Source of the DNA: Boswellia sacra
Lineage: Eukaryota > Streptophyta > Magnoliopsida > Sapindales > Burseraceae
NCBI GenBank assembly: GCA_013180625.2
Contig: SNVD02009130.1
Location: forward strand, 248,001 to 312,000
Length of the DNA stretch: 64,000 nt
Direction of reading: 5' to 3'
A program made the position numbers and the translations under genes. Below the pieces are notes generated by a model. The model was not told the origin of the DNA. It was given only the letters and a program-made list of their open reading frames with translations, and searched no databases. This document shows, one piece after another, positions 44,506 through 56,800 of this stretch (the stretch's first letter is position 1; each line of letters starts with the position of its first letter).

Positions 44506-46785
44506 CAATTTATTTTTTCCCTTTTTAACTAACAATTATTAGCCTAAATTTTTTTAAATAGACAAAACTCAAATTAGTACATATCTTGTGAGAGATGGGA
44601 TGTAGATTTTCTCTCCAATTTGATTTGATTAAAAAAACTACTGATTTGAGAACAGGTTCTGAAGTTTTTAAGTAGAAAACTCATATTCTTACGAAGGCAC
44701 AAATTTGAGCTTAATATTGTTCACACTTGATAGCAATGTTATATGTCCATAATTTTTATCCCAAATCATGAATCTCAAATATTGTGGTATTGATTTAAGA
44801 TTGAATAATAATACTCTTCTCAAAATTTATCGTAAATGATGTATATTTTAATCAATATTTACCAAGCTGATAATGTGATGATATAATGAGAGATATGGTA
44901 CCTTTAACTTCATGTTATGTTATTTGGGATATATAATTTTGGAATGTGTATTGCTACTTTTTAAAATTAGCTATCACATTATTTATTATATCATCACATT
45001 ATATAATTAATGCAAACAATTTGATATACAAATTTAGGATAGAAAATTGAGATGAGTATTATTATTCTTATTCATCTCCTATCTAGTATTTCCATGTACT
45101 CAAAAGATCTTTGATTTAAAATTTTTAATTTTTCTCCAAAATACAGTTCTTTTTAATTGAACTTTATGTAATTCTTAGAACCGATCTTAATCGCACCATA
45201 CTTCAAAGTTATACATAGAACGGGCAAACCACATCAAGGTCTATTAGCCAAGCTCACAAGCAAGCCAATTGAAGCAAGCAAATTAAGCTCTGGTCCATGT
45301 CACGACTTGCGATGTTTAGCACTCTTCTCTTCTAAACTTCATTTTAATACACGTATGGACCTATCTGACTTCTCTACCATTTCTAATAATTATCTGACCT
45401 TTCGATATCCTTTGACATTATACGATTTTGACTTCACACTTACATTCACATAGATGGAAAGAAGAAGAATATATATCAAGAAAGTGTATATTTTCTTGGG
45501 CGACGGTATGATATTGATAAGGCTTTAATTTGCCATGTAGAATCACTAGGCGGGTGCATCTCCTCACTTTTGTATTGTATTAAGGCTCCCTAGTTTTCAG
45601 TTTGAGAATAACACGCAAATTTAAACAGTAGTCCCTTCTCAATAGCGTATAATTGTATTAGATTGTCAAATATATGAAGTGATGACATAACCAATAGCGT
45701 ATTAATTGTAAATTAATGTCACATCGTTAAGAATGTATAATTTGAAATAAAATTTTAAAATTTGTAATTTTCAATTAATTTATATTTAATTTTTAATTAA
45801 AAATTCAAGTTAAAATATATTATATTTTATCCTTAACTTTTTAATCATTACAATATCACCTCATTTTAGATGATCTCCAACAAATACAATGAACTAAGAG
45901 CTATGGGTGATCTATCTTATTTTTATGTAAGATTTGCAAAGTCAGTTTTTTGAAATTGTTTGAATTAATAGTTTCATATGATCTAGGAGATTTGGATTAT
46001 ATCATTCTATTCAGGCATTACGATTTGGCTAATCAGCAATTATTATGTTTCATATTTAGGAAATTAAAAGAAAAAAAATTGAAATACTGTGACATGAACG
46101 ATCCAAAAACGTCCTTACGTAATCTTTTGGGAAAAAAGAGGCAGTTAATTTGATTTCACCCACCTGTACAGACCTTTTACCTTAATTTACAAGCAATATT
46201 GGATAAGAAATTTTCACATACCCACTAAAATTGACTAATTAATTACGAAATCATGTCCTTAAAAAATGGATCTCGTGTTTGTGAATTAAATCAAATAATC
46301 GGGAATTTTGAGGAAATTACGGAGCCGTTAAAATATGTAAAAAGGTGATAATCCCATTACTAAAAAGAGTCCGCAAGAAATCACATCTATTCCCAAACTC
46401 TCATTAGAGAAAAAAAAAATTACATCCACATATAAATATTAATAATTCATAAATATTAATTTGACACAAATTTATAATAATTTTGGGATACAAGTCATTC
46501 CTTCTTTCTCTTGTCACATCTACTTAAACAGTAATGCTACACGTACAACTCATTTACAACCAATTTTCTTGTAAACTGAGTTGGCAAAAATTCATTAGAG
46601 AGGAAAAAAAATGAAAAATAAAAGTTATATCTCCAATAGAATTTTGTTAACTCAAATCCCTAAAGAAATTTGATTAGAAATGAGTTGTACGTGTACTATT
46701 ATTCCTATCTAAAATAAGCTTGAAGAGTGGATGGATGTAATGTAAATATGGTGATTGGTGGAGTGCTTTCACTAAAGGACTTATA

Positions 46786-46978
46786 GAGGAAGAAGAGAAA
46801 GCCTAGCATGAGAGAGAAAAGCCAGTCAGAATAGCCAAGGAGACTGCCTGAGAACCGAAAAGGGGCTTCTATAGCTAGCCTTGAGTTTCCATAACTTGAA
46901 GTAACCGCTTACGAGGAGCAGGCAAGTCATCCTTGGCTACCAGACAAAACTCGCATCTTCATGTATGACCTTTCTTCC
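46786..46978 (-). ncRNA. MIR169: miR169 precursor 4a
   Basis: Canonical mature miR169 at 46919-46939 on the minus strand, and star arm CAGGCAGTCTCCTTGGCTA at 46832-46850. The lower stem pairs GGTCATACATGAAG with GCCTAGCATGAG. The loop is about 65 nt. Duplex and star match miR169i-n type precursors. Downstream of 4b by about 85 bp. Confidence 0.93.
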
Positions 46979-47061
46979 ATAATTAAATTACCTAGCGTGA
47001 ATGGAATTGCTGGTGAAGAAAATTACTTGACAGAAGGAGATAATTTAATTAATTTGTTGGT

Positions 47062-47256
47062 GAAGAAAAGAAGGTCTAACATGGGAGGCAAGAGGTTGTC
47101 TAGATAGCCAAGGAGTGACTGCCTGCTACTGCCATCAAGGGTTTTTTATTTAATCAATGTTTGGAATTTTGAAATTAACCACTTGGAAGGATCAGGCAAG
47201 TCATCCTTGGCTACAAAACTAGGCTCTTATCTTCATGTTGGACCTCTCTTCCTCTT
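47062..47256 (-). ncRNA. MIR169: miR169 precursor 4b
   Basis: Canonical mature miR169 at 47193-47213 (minus) and star arm at 47105-47125 (CAGGCAGTCACTCCTTGGCT plus A). The lower stem pairs AGAGGTCCAACATGAAG with GGTCTAACATGGG. Promoter-proximal, 51 bp downstream of a TATA box. The star arm read on the plus strand again resembles miR169 itself. Confidence 0.93.
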
Positions 47257-47306
47257 AATTTATCCATGCATGCAGCAATGGGATGCCAATACTACATTTT
47301 TAAGAG

Positions 47307-47317
47307 TCTACTTATAG
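47307..47317 (-). promoter_or_regulatory. TATA box of miR169 unit 4
   Basis: CTATAAGTAGA on the minus strand, 51 bp upstream of hairpin 4b. The gypsy insertion begins 259 bp further upstream. Confidence 0.68.
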
Positions 47318-47575
47318 CCGATCGATGAAAGAATTAATAGAGATGAGATATAGATGTCGCTGCATATTTTGGATATCATTTTCAATTTCTCATCAATTTG
47401 CCTCATCGTTTCAGCTGAACGTGTATGACAGACGAATATATTCTCTACATTAAATGCAATATTGACCCTTCCCTACCTCCTACAACCGACTTTTCATCGC
47501 TTCCGTATTTAGAGACAATTAATTAATTTCCCCTCTAAGAAGGAAAGCCCTCTTAAAGGTTTCTTTTCAGCAAAG

Positions 47576-50280
47576 TGTCACGCCTCCACGCATGCGCCCG
47601 AAAAATTGCTCGGATGACCCTCAAGGAGTTAGAATTTGGGGCAAGTGTTATAGTATTCCGACATTCTTATAACAAGAGGAATTCAATAGCGCATAAATTA
47701 GGCGTGACGTTCCGGAAGTTTCTAGAAGGTTCTAAGATGTTCCAGAATGTTCCAGACACTTCTAGAATTAGGCTTGGAACCGGGGCGGGGCGGGTATGGG
47801 GCATTAGATATCCAGCCCTGCCCCGTTGGGCTTTTTTTGGCCCCGTCCCGCCCCGCCCCGCCCCTGGACAGGACAAAGGGGTGGGGCGGGGCCAAAAAAA
47901 ACTTAATGGCCCCGTACCTGGCCCCGCCCCGCCCCGCCTGGCCTGTTTATAAATTTTTTCATATTTTTCTTATAAATCTTCCATTAAATATACTTATGTC
48001 TATCCCCAATAAACAACAATCCAACAAATAAACAATACAAATACATTGGATAAAATCACCTAATTAACTCAATAAGTGCATAACTACAAGATGCCTACAA
48101 AATAAAAATAAAAAACAAGTATAAATCCAATAAATACAAGTATAAAACATTTGTCATCAATGAAAGTAAACAAATTTGCACAGCCCGATAACACTTCAAA
48201 ACTAAAACATTCTAATAAAAAGGTGCATGTATACTTTGAATATCAAATCATCATTATCATTCTATTGAATATCATGCATTTGTGGCCAATATCATCCAAT
48301 TCAATTAGTCATTGTCCATCCACATGGCCATTCCTCATTTTCATTCGAGTTAATTTCTGTCCATCCAATGTCGACCAACCCCTCACTTAGCCGCAGATTT
48401 TTATTTGTTTATTGTTTTTCATCATCATCAGTATGAATATCAATTATTGCGTTAAAGAAAAAAAAAAGATTTGTCCCTAATGAAGCTACATTTTAGAATT
48501 AGATTTCAGGAGAAAATTAAGCATAATACAAATAACACAAAGTATCAATAACTGAACACATATTTTAGAAGATTTATTGTGTGAACTTGCTGTCTCTCTC
48601 AAGTCTAATAAATATCATCTAATAAGTAGAAACTTATGGTCCCGAATAGTGGTCAATTAATTTATTGATACTTGCCTACAATCCTCTGGTTCATAACCAT
48701 TACTGGTGTTGGTTTACCGAATTCTATTAATCAAAGCAAGAATAGAGCACATTACACATATGAACATCGTAGTTGGCGTTACATTATTGTCAAAGTGACA
48801 CATACTTTGCTCAATACATTAATTTGATTTGTATCCGTATCTAAATTTAGTTTTTAATGCTCTGTAAATTTGTGCACCACTTCTTTTCTAATCTCTGCTC
48901 TCCAGCACATACTTATTATTTACAAAATTCAAAGTGTAGAAAACAGGGTTCTTCTAAACAAGAGAATAAATGCAAGCCTGTTCTTCGTAGATCCTAGAAT
49001 GTGTGAAGATACCAACGCGACTTTAGCTATTTTTGTACATGGAATTTGTTTTCCTGAGTGACGAACCTGAGTGAGAGATTGAGAGTGACGAACCCAGCAG
49101 GCCTGGCGGAGGCGGAGCTAGACAACTGACGGGAGGGTGCAGCTGTGGACAGTCGTGTCACAACGAGGAGGGTGCAGCGTAGCCGTGAACGGTGGTCGCT
49201 GCAAATCACCGAGGCAGGCGAGCCGCGACACGGACAAGCTTGAAGGCTGCAAATCAAGGGCTATCGACAGTGGAACAGACGCAGATCGACAGATGGTGTC
49301 ACGAACTGGCGGTGGAACGGCGACGGTGGCAGAGCAGATCAAGATTTGGGGTAGGCCGGGAGGGTAGCGTGGTGTCGCGGCTGTAGCCGTGTTGAGGGAT
49401 TTGATTTTGAAATTGGGGGATTTGAATATATAGTTTGCCATATATCCTGGAAACTTACATATATTAAAACTTAACAAAATGACCCCTTTTAATTTCCTCT
49501 AAGTCCCTAAATTTTAAATTTTTTTATTTCTACCCTTTAACTGTACGGGTCGGGGCGGGTCAAACGGGTCTATATGCAGGACCCAGCCCCGGACCCGCCC
49601 CGGGCCGGGCATAATTTACACAGCCCCATACCCGCCCCAAAGGTGCTCCGGGGCGGGTCCAGACCCGCCCCGTTTGTCCGGGTTTGATCGGGGCCCCGGA
49701 CCCAACGGGTCAAATGCCCAACCCTATCTAGAATACTCTGGAAGGCTTTGGAAGCGTGCGGAAGACTTGAGAAGACCCTAGAAGACTCTAGAAGGGTCCG
49801 GGTGGTAATGGAAGAGCGTGGAAGACTATGGAAGCTTCTAGAAGACCATGGAGCTCTCTAGTGTCTAGGGTTCTCTAGAAATGTCTTAAGCCTAGTAGAT
49901 TTTTCTAGGTAGATATTTCTAAGCTACAAGATAAGCATTGTAAAATACCTTAGGATGCTTCTAGAGAACAAATAAGGTGTAGACAAGTGGCGCATTGATA
50001 GCCACACGTTGAGGAGGTGCTCCTCTATAAATAGGGGTGAGCACTCATTTGTGGGTAGATGTTCTATCCTTGAGTTCTTGTCCAACACACTTCATTGTAA
50101 CACCTCTCTTGTACAAATGCCTTATAAAGTAATAACAATTGTACATTCCCTAACTCTCTCTTGCTTCCCTTGATCTTGCTTAGCATTGTCAAGTGCTTGA
50201 AGGCTTACTTAGGTGCAAGTTTGGGTCATTGAGCGCCTAAGGCCGCACGGTCTAAGCAGTGAAACATTAAGGCCGTGAAA
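47576..50280 (+). repeat. Gypsy 5' LTR, interrupted by hAT
   Basis: LTR sequence runs 47576-47768, is interrupted by the hAT element, and continues 49735-50280. It contains repeated TCTAGAAG/TGGAAGACT motifs, a CTATAAATAGGGGTGAG TATA region near 50023, and ends at the primer site. Confidence 0.9.
47769..49726. mobile_element. Non-autonomous hAT transposon, 1958 bp
   Basis: A perfect 8-bp target duplication TCTAGAAT (47761-47768 and 49727-49734) flanks ends TAGGCTTGG and the inverse TAGGGTTGG. The right gypsy LTR shows the empty site TTCTAGAATACTCC near 61659. About 170 bp at each end is very GC-rich, with repeated GGGGCGGG and CCCCGCCCC motifs (47778-47940 and 49545-49705), while the middle is AT-rich. 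No transposase is visible; small frames inside have no family features. Confidence 0.9.
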
Positions 50281-50281
50281 G

Positions 50282-50294
50282 TTGGTATCAGAGC
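50282..50294 (+). other. Primer binding site of the gypsy element
   Basis: TTGGTATCAGAGC, one base after the 5' LTR end as I place it; complementary to initiator methionine tRNA. Confidence 0.85.
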
Positions 50295-50348
50295 AAAGGT
50301 TTGCTAAGCCAAGTTCTTGTGTGATCAAGAGCAAGAAGGGTAGGAGGT

Positions 50349-51008
50349 ATGGCATCAGAGGTGACTGTGACTGAGGAGTCACGAGGGCGTGAAACTGTCC
50401 CCACCGTCGGCAAGAAACCCCATGGCCAAGAGAAATCTCGTGATGTGGTGAGCGCTTTAGAGACTCGATTAGTCAAGGTAGAGCTAGCCATGGCCGATAC
50501 GCGGGAGAGGCTAGACAAACTATGCCAAGAGGTACATGCCTTTCAAGCCAGGGTGCTGGAGGTCTTGGCTAAGGTTGAAAATCGGATGGACGAGTTGAGC
50601 AAGGGGTTAGACGACACAAAGGCTGAGGTGGCCTTGTGTAAGAAGTCAGTGGCTAGTGGCGCTTCAGTAGTGCCACCTACGCTCGTTATTTCGAGGGTTG
50701 AAGCCCTTAAACCCAAGGAATACTCGGGAAAGAGGGATGCCAAGGAGTTGGACAACTTCCTATAACATATGGAGCGCTACTTCAATGCACTGAACTTGCT
50801 CGATAAGAAAAGTAGGGTGAAGACCGCTACGCTTTACCTTACCGATCTCGCAGCAAGTTGGTGGCGTCGCAAGTATGCGGAAGTGCAGTCTGGAACATGT
50901 GCCATTAACACATGGGATGACTTGAAGAAGGAGTTGAAGCGCCAGTTCTATCCAGAGAATGTGGCGCATGATGCTCGAAAGAGGAGACACATTAAACAGA
51001 AGCAGTAG
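50349..51008 (+). pseudogene. Gypsy gag, 5' part
   Basis: Starts at ATG 50349 with a charged N-terminal region and a coiled-coil-like stretch (ETRLVKVELAMADTRERLDK). It then reads VEALKPKEYSGKRDAKELDN before a TAA at 50764, and continues MERYFNALNLLDKKSRVKTA, ASWWRRKYAE and LKKELKRQFYPENVAHDARK, the retrotransposon gag core. The frame is cut by the LINE insertion near 51005; the rest resumes at 57598. Confidence 0.88.
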
Positions 51009-51139
51009 TGACGGTAATGGGTAATGGAGGGAACTTACTAAAATAGATCTTTTTAGTAACGTATAGGGTTTAGGGAAGGAATCTCTGAACCAGCCGTCGG
51101 ATCTTGATCCCTACATTCAATTTTCGGCATCATCGTCGA

Positions 51140-51990
51140 GCAACAATGGTACCATCAAAAAGCTGACAGACTCACGATTTCAACGGTGTATGGTAGAAGG
51201 TCAGCCGCCGTCGAAAGTGGGAGAAATCGATCGGAACAGTAACGCCGCCAGGTAACTCTGTTCTAAACTTTCATCGAACAGTCCGCACTCTTTTGCTCTT
51301 TTGGGAGGATTCTGCCATTGGAATTGAGCTTGTAATATGGCGTTGGAAAGCTGAGACATAGACGATTCTAGCCTTGGTTGGCAGGTTGCCAGAAGACTAC
51401 GGTGGCCAGAGATATTGCTGGAAACAGTAGCACCGTCAAATTCTATTCTTGGCCTGCCAGATCGATCCAGTTACACTCTTTTGCCTCTACAGATCGATCC
51501 AACCGTTAGATTTTCGCCTATCATACGGCGTTGGAAAGCTGACTTCCAGATGATTCCAACCATACTAGCTGGTTGATTGAAGTTATTTGTGGAAGGAGAT
51601 ATTGGCCTGGACATTAGCGCCTCTGGTACACGTTTTTGCACTTTCCTGATCGACGTTGCTACACATTTTGGCCTATACGAGTTGATCCAGACATTGGATT
51701 TGTGCTGGCCATATGGCGTTTGAAAGCTGACTGAAAGCCGGTTCTAATCTCACCAGGCACATTTCCAGAAGAGTTTGGAGGAGGGAGATATCCCCTGAAA
51801 TAGAAGCATTGCCAAAATTTTTCTAGTTTAGTCTCTTTGATCCAGCCACGGTTTTTTGCTTCTATCATCTGATCCATCTGTTGGATTTGGGCGTATCATA
51901 CATTTTTGGAAAGGGGTCAGACACAAGATTCCAACGGCATATATTGGGTGGTCATACCATGTCTAACGAAGGAGATTTCAGTTCACAACC
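51140..51990 (+). repeat. LINE 5' leader modules, five copies
   Basis: Five diverged modules of about 180-188 bp follow one another, with cores near 51159, 51338, 51523, 51711 and 51899. Each core reads like CATACGGCGTTGGAAAGCTGA followed by a GATTC(C/T)AAC-like end about 20 bp later, and most modules have a GATCGATCCA-type segment in front. Monomer arrays of this type act as promoters in some mammalian L1 elements; here that is only an analogy. Confidence 0.65.
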
Positions 51991-52443
51991 TTACCTAAAT
52001 GGGAATATGGCTCTCGATTGGTGACCAGTTTACGTTTCTTGTGCTCTTTTCTTGCTTCTTCCTTTGTGTTTGCTATTTTTGAGTTGTTTTTACTTGGGAT
52101 ATTGCTGAGTTTGTGGCCTGGTTGATAACAGACTCGAGTCATTGTGTTGATTTGTTGAGGCTTGATTGGTTTCCTTTTGGACAGTTTAGTGCTTCGGATT
52201 GGTTTTTTGGGTTTGTTATTGATCTTGTGGCTTTGGTTGGCTTTGCAATCCTACCTTTGTTTGATTTGACTGTTTTTAAGATATTTGGTTTTGGAGTTTG
52301 ATCTCGGTTGAGTGCTTTGGTTGATTTGATTGTTGGTTGGATATTTTGGAGTTTTAGAGTTGATTTGGGTTGATTGCTACGGGTTGGAGTTTTCCCACTA
52401 TTTCCACCACAAATTTCCTAGCCTGCACCACACCATCCCTACC

Positions 52444-53802
52444 ATGGTCACCTTCGCCCCTAACAAACTTAACCAGCCCCAACGCCCACCTCGCACCACT
52501 CAAACACACCCACCTACTCGAAACACCACCCACACACAACCCTTACCCAAATCACCCGGCTCTTGGGCAGATAGGGTTCAGGTTACTAAGGCTAACACTA
52601 TATTTTATCTTGACTCGATAGCCCGGAAGGACCCGGGTTCGATTCTTGAGGTCTCTGATGATTTGGTTGATGATGCTGGGGCTGTTTGGTTGTGTTATAT
52701 TGTGAGATTTTTTCTGAGGTATACTATGCCTTTCCATGCTGCATGTTCCATTGCTATGCGTGCATAGAAATCTAGTAGTTTGGAGGATGTCCGCTCTACT
52801 GGGACGGGTTTCTTGATATTCAGATTTAGAACTATAGAGGAGGTTCATGATATTTTAGAGCGAGGGCCTTGGATGTTTGGTGGGAAGCACATCATTCTCC
52901 AACAGTGGAATCCTCATTTCTCTTTTGACCAGAGTAGGATTTCCAGGATCCCAGTCTGGGTTCGGTTACATAGACTGCCATTTTCATTGTGGTCAGCTAG
53001 AGCACTCAGTGCTGTTTCTAGTATGGTTGGTCGACCATTATCATGTGACAGGATGACTTTTGAGCAGACTAGGTTATTCTATGCCAGGGTTTGTGTTGAG
53101 ATAGATGCAGAACATTCTCCAGTGCAAGACTTTAAGATCCGGTGTAAGCTCTCCTCTGAGCCTATCAAGATCAAAGTGGAATATGAATGGAAACCAAAGC
53201 GCTGTTCCAAGTGTTGTTTATTTGACCATACTTGTCCTGTGCCTGTTGTGCTTTCTTCTTTTAGAGAGGCCGAGGCACCAGATACTACTATAGCCCTGTC
53301 TTGCGAGACAATGGGAAGACGGATGATCCAGCTATTGCAGTAGTAGAGGCTAATCAGGATCTGATTATTGCTACAAGACAAAGGTAAAGGTATTGCTACA
53401 GAATCCACACCAGCCGGACCTCTTGCTCCACTGACTTCAAATCCAGTGAATACAGAGACAGATTCGATTGATAGGATCTTTGCTGAGATAGGTCAGGTTA
53501 CTGCCACTAGTTTGGGTTCTGAGTCTGCTTTTGATTCTAATTCACTATCTCCTATTGAGGATCACCAGGATCAGATATTGAAGTGCTCTTTTAGCCCTAT
53601 AGCTGCTTTGCCTGATTCTTTAGGGATTGCCCCTCCAGAGGGGTTTGTTGCTCCGGATCCTCCAAAATCTACTGTGACGCCTTTGGATAGTCGGCCACCT
53701 ACCACTGTTACAAAATCCACTATTGCTTCTCCTGCTAGAAAGGGTAACAAAGTTCAGATTAAAAAGGGTGGTAATAGGGGTAGAGGGGGCACACACCTCT
53801 GA
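52444..53802 (+). pseudogene. LINE ORF1 (DUF4283 and zinc knuckle)
   Basis: From ATG 52444 it has a Pro/Thr-rich N terminus, then a DUF4283-type domain (GTGFLIFRFRTIEEVHDILE, RGPWMFGGKHIILQQWNP, IPVWVRLHRLPFSLWS), then CSKCCLFDHTC, a degenerate knuckle near 53212. The tail is Ser/Pro/Thr-rich. A TAG at 52766 and a frameshift near 53340 break it. The protein would bind LINE RNA. Confidence 0.8.
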
Positions 53803-53843
53803 TGATTTTCTTTATTGAGTTCTGAGTTTTTTTCCAATTTCCT

Positions 53844-56800
53844 ATGATAGGAAGTTGGAATATTAGAGGCCTTAATGGCTTCTCTACGCAGCGAGCAGTT
53901 AGAAACTGGATTTCTAGGTACTCTTTAGGTTTGATTGGTCTCTTAGAAACTAAGGTTGATCAACAGCGCCTTGCTTCAGTTGTTTCGGATATTTGTCCTT
54001 CCTGGAAGTTCTTATCCAATGCCACTGAGTTAATTGCTTGTCGAGTTTTGGTGTGTTGGGATCCTACTTTGTACAGTTTGAGTGGTTTGCAGCTTTCTCC
54101 ACAGTGGATCGTTTGTCGGGCTACCAGATTATCAGATAGGGTTTCTTTTGGTTTGATCTTTGTTTATGGTTCTAACGCTCCGGGTGTTCGTCGACAGTTG
54201 TGGGATTTTCTCAAAGCTCAGTCCATGAGGTTTGATGACTTACCTTGGTTGGCATTGGGTGATTTCAATGCGATTTTACGCTATTCGGATAGAGTTGGTG
54301 GGGATCAGGTATGGCATGGTTACATGGATGAGTTTGGTCAGTGTATTCATGATGCAGCATTACTCAGGGTACCATCCTTTGGGCTTTGGTATACTTGGCA
54401 TAATGGGCAGCAGGGGGAGAGTACTATTCTTAGGACTGTTGATTGGAGTTTTGGTAGTGCTTCATGGTTCTTAACTTGGCCTAACACATCTTCTGAGGTT
54501 CTTCCACAGGATGTTTTTGATCATAGTGCTATGGTCATCAAGTTTGGAGATCAGCGTAGGCATATCTCTAGTCCATTTAAATTTTTGAACTTTTGGGCTG
54601 ACCGAGAGGATTTCTTAGAGATTGTTCAGCGAGTATGGTCTATGCCTGTGGACGGGGATCCTATGTTTCGAGTCACACAGAAATTGGGCCTATTGAAGCG
54701 TGAGTTTAAGACTTTGCATGCCAAGGATTCTAGCCACATCTCTAGTAGAGTTATTGAGGCTAGGGCTCAGTGGGCTGCAGCTCAGGCTGCTTTGGATGAG
54801 AACCCATATTCCCTAGATTATATTTTGGCTGAGAGGGATTATGCTAAGCAGTATTCCCAGTTGTGCAGGGATGAGGAGGCTTTCTTTCGGCAGAGGTTAA
54901 GGATCCAATGGCTTTCTTTGGGGGATCAGAATACCAAGTTCTTTCACAAGTCTCTGATCCATAGACAGGTCAGGAATCAGATTCATCAGCTTGAGGATGA
55001 GGATATTCTCGACCTTCTATTGAAGAGGCTTCTCAGTTTTTCTCTAGAAGAGTTTCTGCGGAGATGCTGCCTTCTTTGGTGTGCCCTATTACCGATGATG
55101 AGATCAGGTCAGCTTTATTCTCGATTCCCGATGATAAAGCTCTCGGATCGGATGGGTACACTTCTCTGTTCTTTAAGAGGGCTTAGGACATTATTAGTGT
55201 GGAGTTTACGGCTGTTGTGCGCTACTTCTTTGTAACTTGCCGGATGTCGAAGCGTGTTAATGCCACTAAGATTGTCTTGGTCCCCAAGGTTGAGACTCCG
55301 AGGACTATAAGTGACTTTCGACCAATCTCTTGTTGTAATGTACTTTATAAGTGCATCTCTAAAGTGATCGTGAACCGGTTCAAAGCAGTTTTACCTGATG
55401 TAATTGGGAGTTCGCAGTCAGCTTTTGTCCCAGGTCGGAGGATCTCTGATGCCATTCTATTGACTCAAGAGCTCATGCATAATTATCATCTTGGGCATTC
55501 ACCTCCCCGGTGCGCTTTAAAGGTGGATATTCGCAAAGCTTTTGATACTATCAGTTGGGATTTCATCCTTTCGGGGTTAAGAACGATCGATATTCCAGAG
55601 TGTATAGTTCGATGGATTGCGACTTGCATGTCTTCTGCACATTTCTCGGTTGCTTTAAATGGAGAGCTTCATGGGTTCTTTACCCCCTCCAGAGGTGTTC
55701 GACAGGGTGATCCGTTATCACCATACCTTTTTGTGTTGGCCATGGAGGGTTTGAGTGGTATTCTTCGAGAGGCCTCTCAGCAGCCTGGTTTTCGATACCA
55801 TTGGAGATGCCAGCAGATTTCTCTTACTCATCTTTGTTTTGCAGATGATCTGATGGTTTTTTACAGGCAGATGTGGGCTCTGTTAAGGTGGTTCGCACTG
55901 CTTTGCAGAAATTTACAGAGCTCTCTGGTTTGGTTACGAATTCGGCCAAGAGTCATGTCTTCTTTTTCGGAGTCAATGATGAGGATCGAACAGTGTTGTA
56001 ATCCATTTTGGGTTTTCAAGTGGGAAGTTTGTCGGTCCGATATTTGGGGGTGCCACTGATCAGTACCAGATTGCGTCTTTCAGATTGCGCTCCATTGATA
56101 GAACGGATTCTGTCTGGCCGTCTCCAGTTGATTAAGTCGGTATTATTTTCCATCCAAGTCTATTGGTCATCTATGTTCATTTTACCAGCTGCTGTGGTGC
56201 GGAAGATCGAGGGTATTCTGGCTACTTTCCTCTAGACAATGACCTCTTTATCTCGTTCTAGGGTCAAAGTAGCTTGGGATTCGGTTTGCTATCCATTGAA
56301 GGAATGGGGATTGAGAATTAAGCGAGTGAAGGAGTGGAATCGTGCTGCTATTCTGAAGCATATTTGGAGACTTCTTTCTGACAAGTCTTCCACATGGACT
56401 TCTTGGGTTCATAAGGTGCTCCTTCGAGGTCGCTCATTTTGGTAGGTTCGAGTTACTTCTGGAGCCTCCTGGTCTTGGAGGAAGATTTTGTACAGTTGAG
56501 ATTAGTGTAAGGGTAAATTTGTATCTTGTATTGGAGATGGACGTGATACCTCACTTTGGCAGGATTACTGGTTGCTACAGAGACGTCTTTGTGATCTATT
56601 TTCTTTCAGGACTCTTTTGTCTACAGGTCTTCCCTCAGATGCCAAGGTCTCAGCTATTACTCAGGATGGGGATTGGGCTTTTCCTGATGGTGGGCTGGTC
56701 CTTGGACGGGTTTGGAACTCTGTCAGCATCCGGCCTATGATGGGGACTCCTAACCATATTGTTTGGAAGGGCCACACTTCTAGTATTTTCTCCATTGACT

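Larger units (their letters stand above)
23625..45410 (-). repeat. miR169 tandem unit 3 (with nested insertions)
   Basis: Alignable with unit 2 from 23625 to 23810, 27216 to about 29510, and again from about 44345 (GTTGTAAAACGATACCCTTT, compare 20391) to 45410. The gaps are the CACTA element (23811-27215) and the 29.5-44.3 kb block with copia element 2. Segment 27860-28075 is a tandem duplication of about 105 bp that is single in unit 2 (18820-18920). Its two miR169 hairpins carry changes in the mature sequence. A (TA)n microsatellite lies at 29388-29434 and another at 44470-44502. Sequence outside these features is AT-rich without genes. Confidence 0.75.

Noticed and set aside
48870..49477. 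Open frames inside the hAT element as captured genes
   Set aside because: No recognisable domain, short length, and they overlap on opposite strands.
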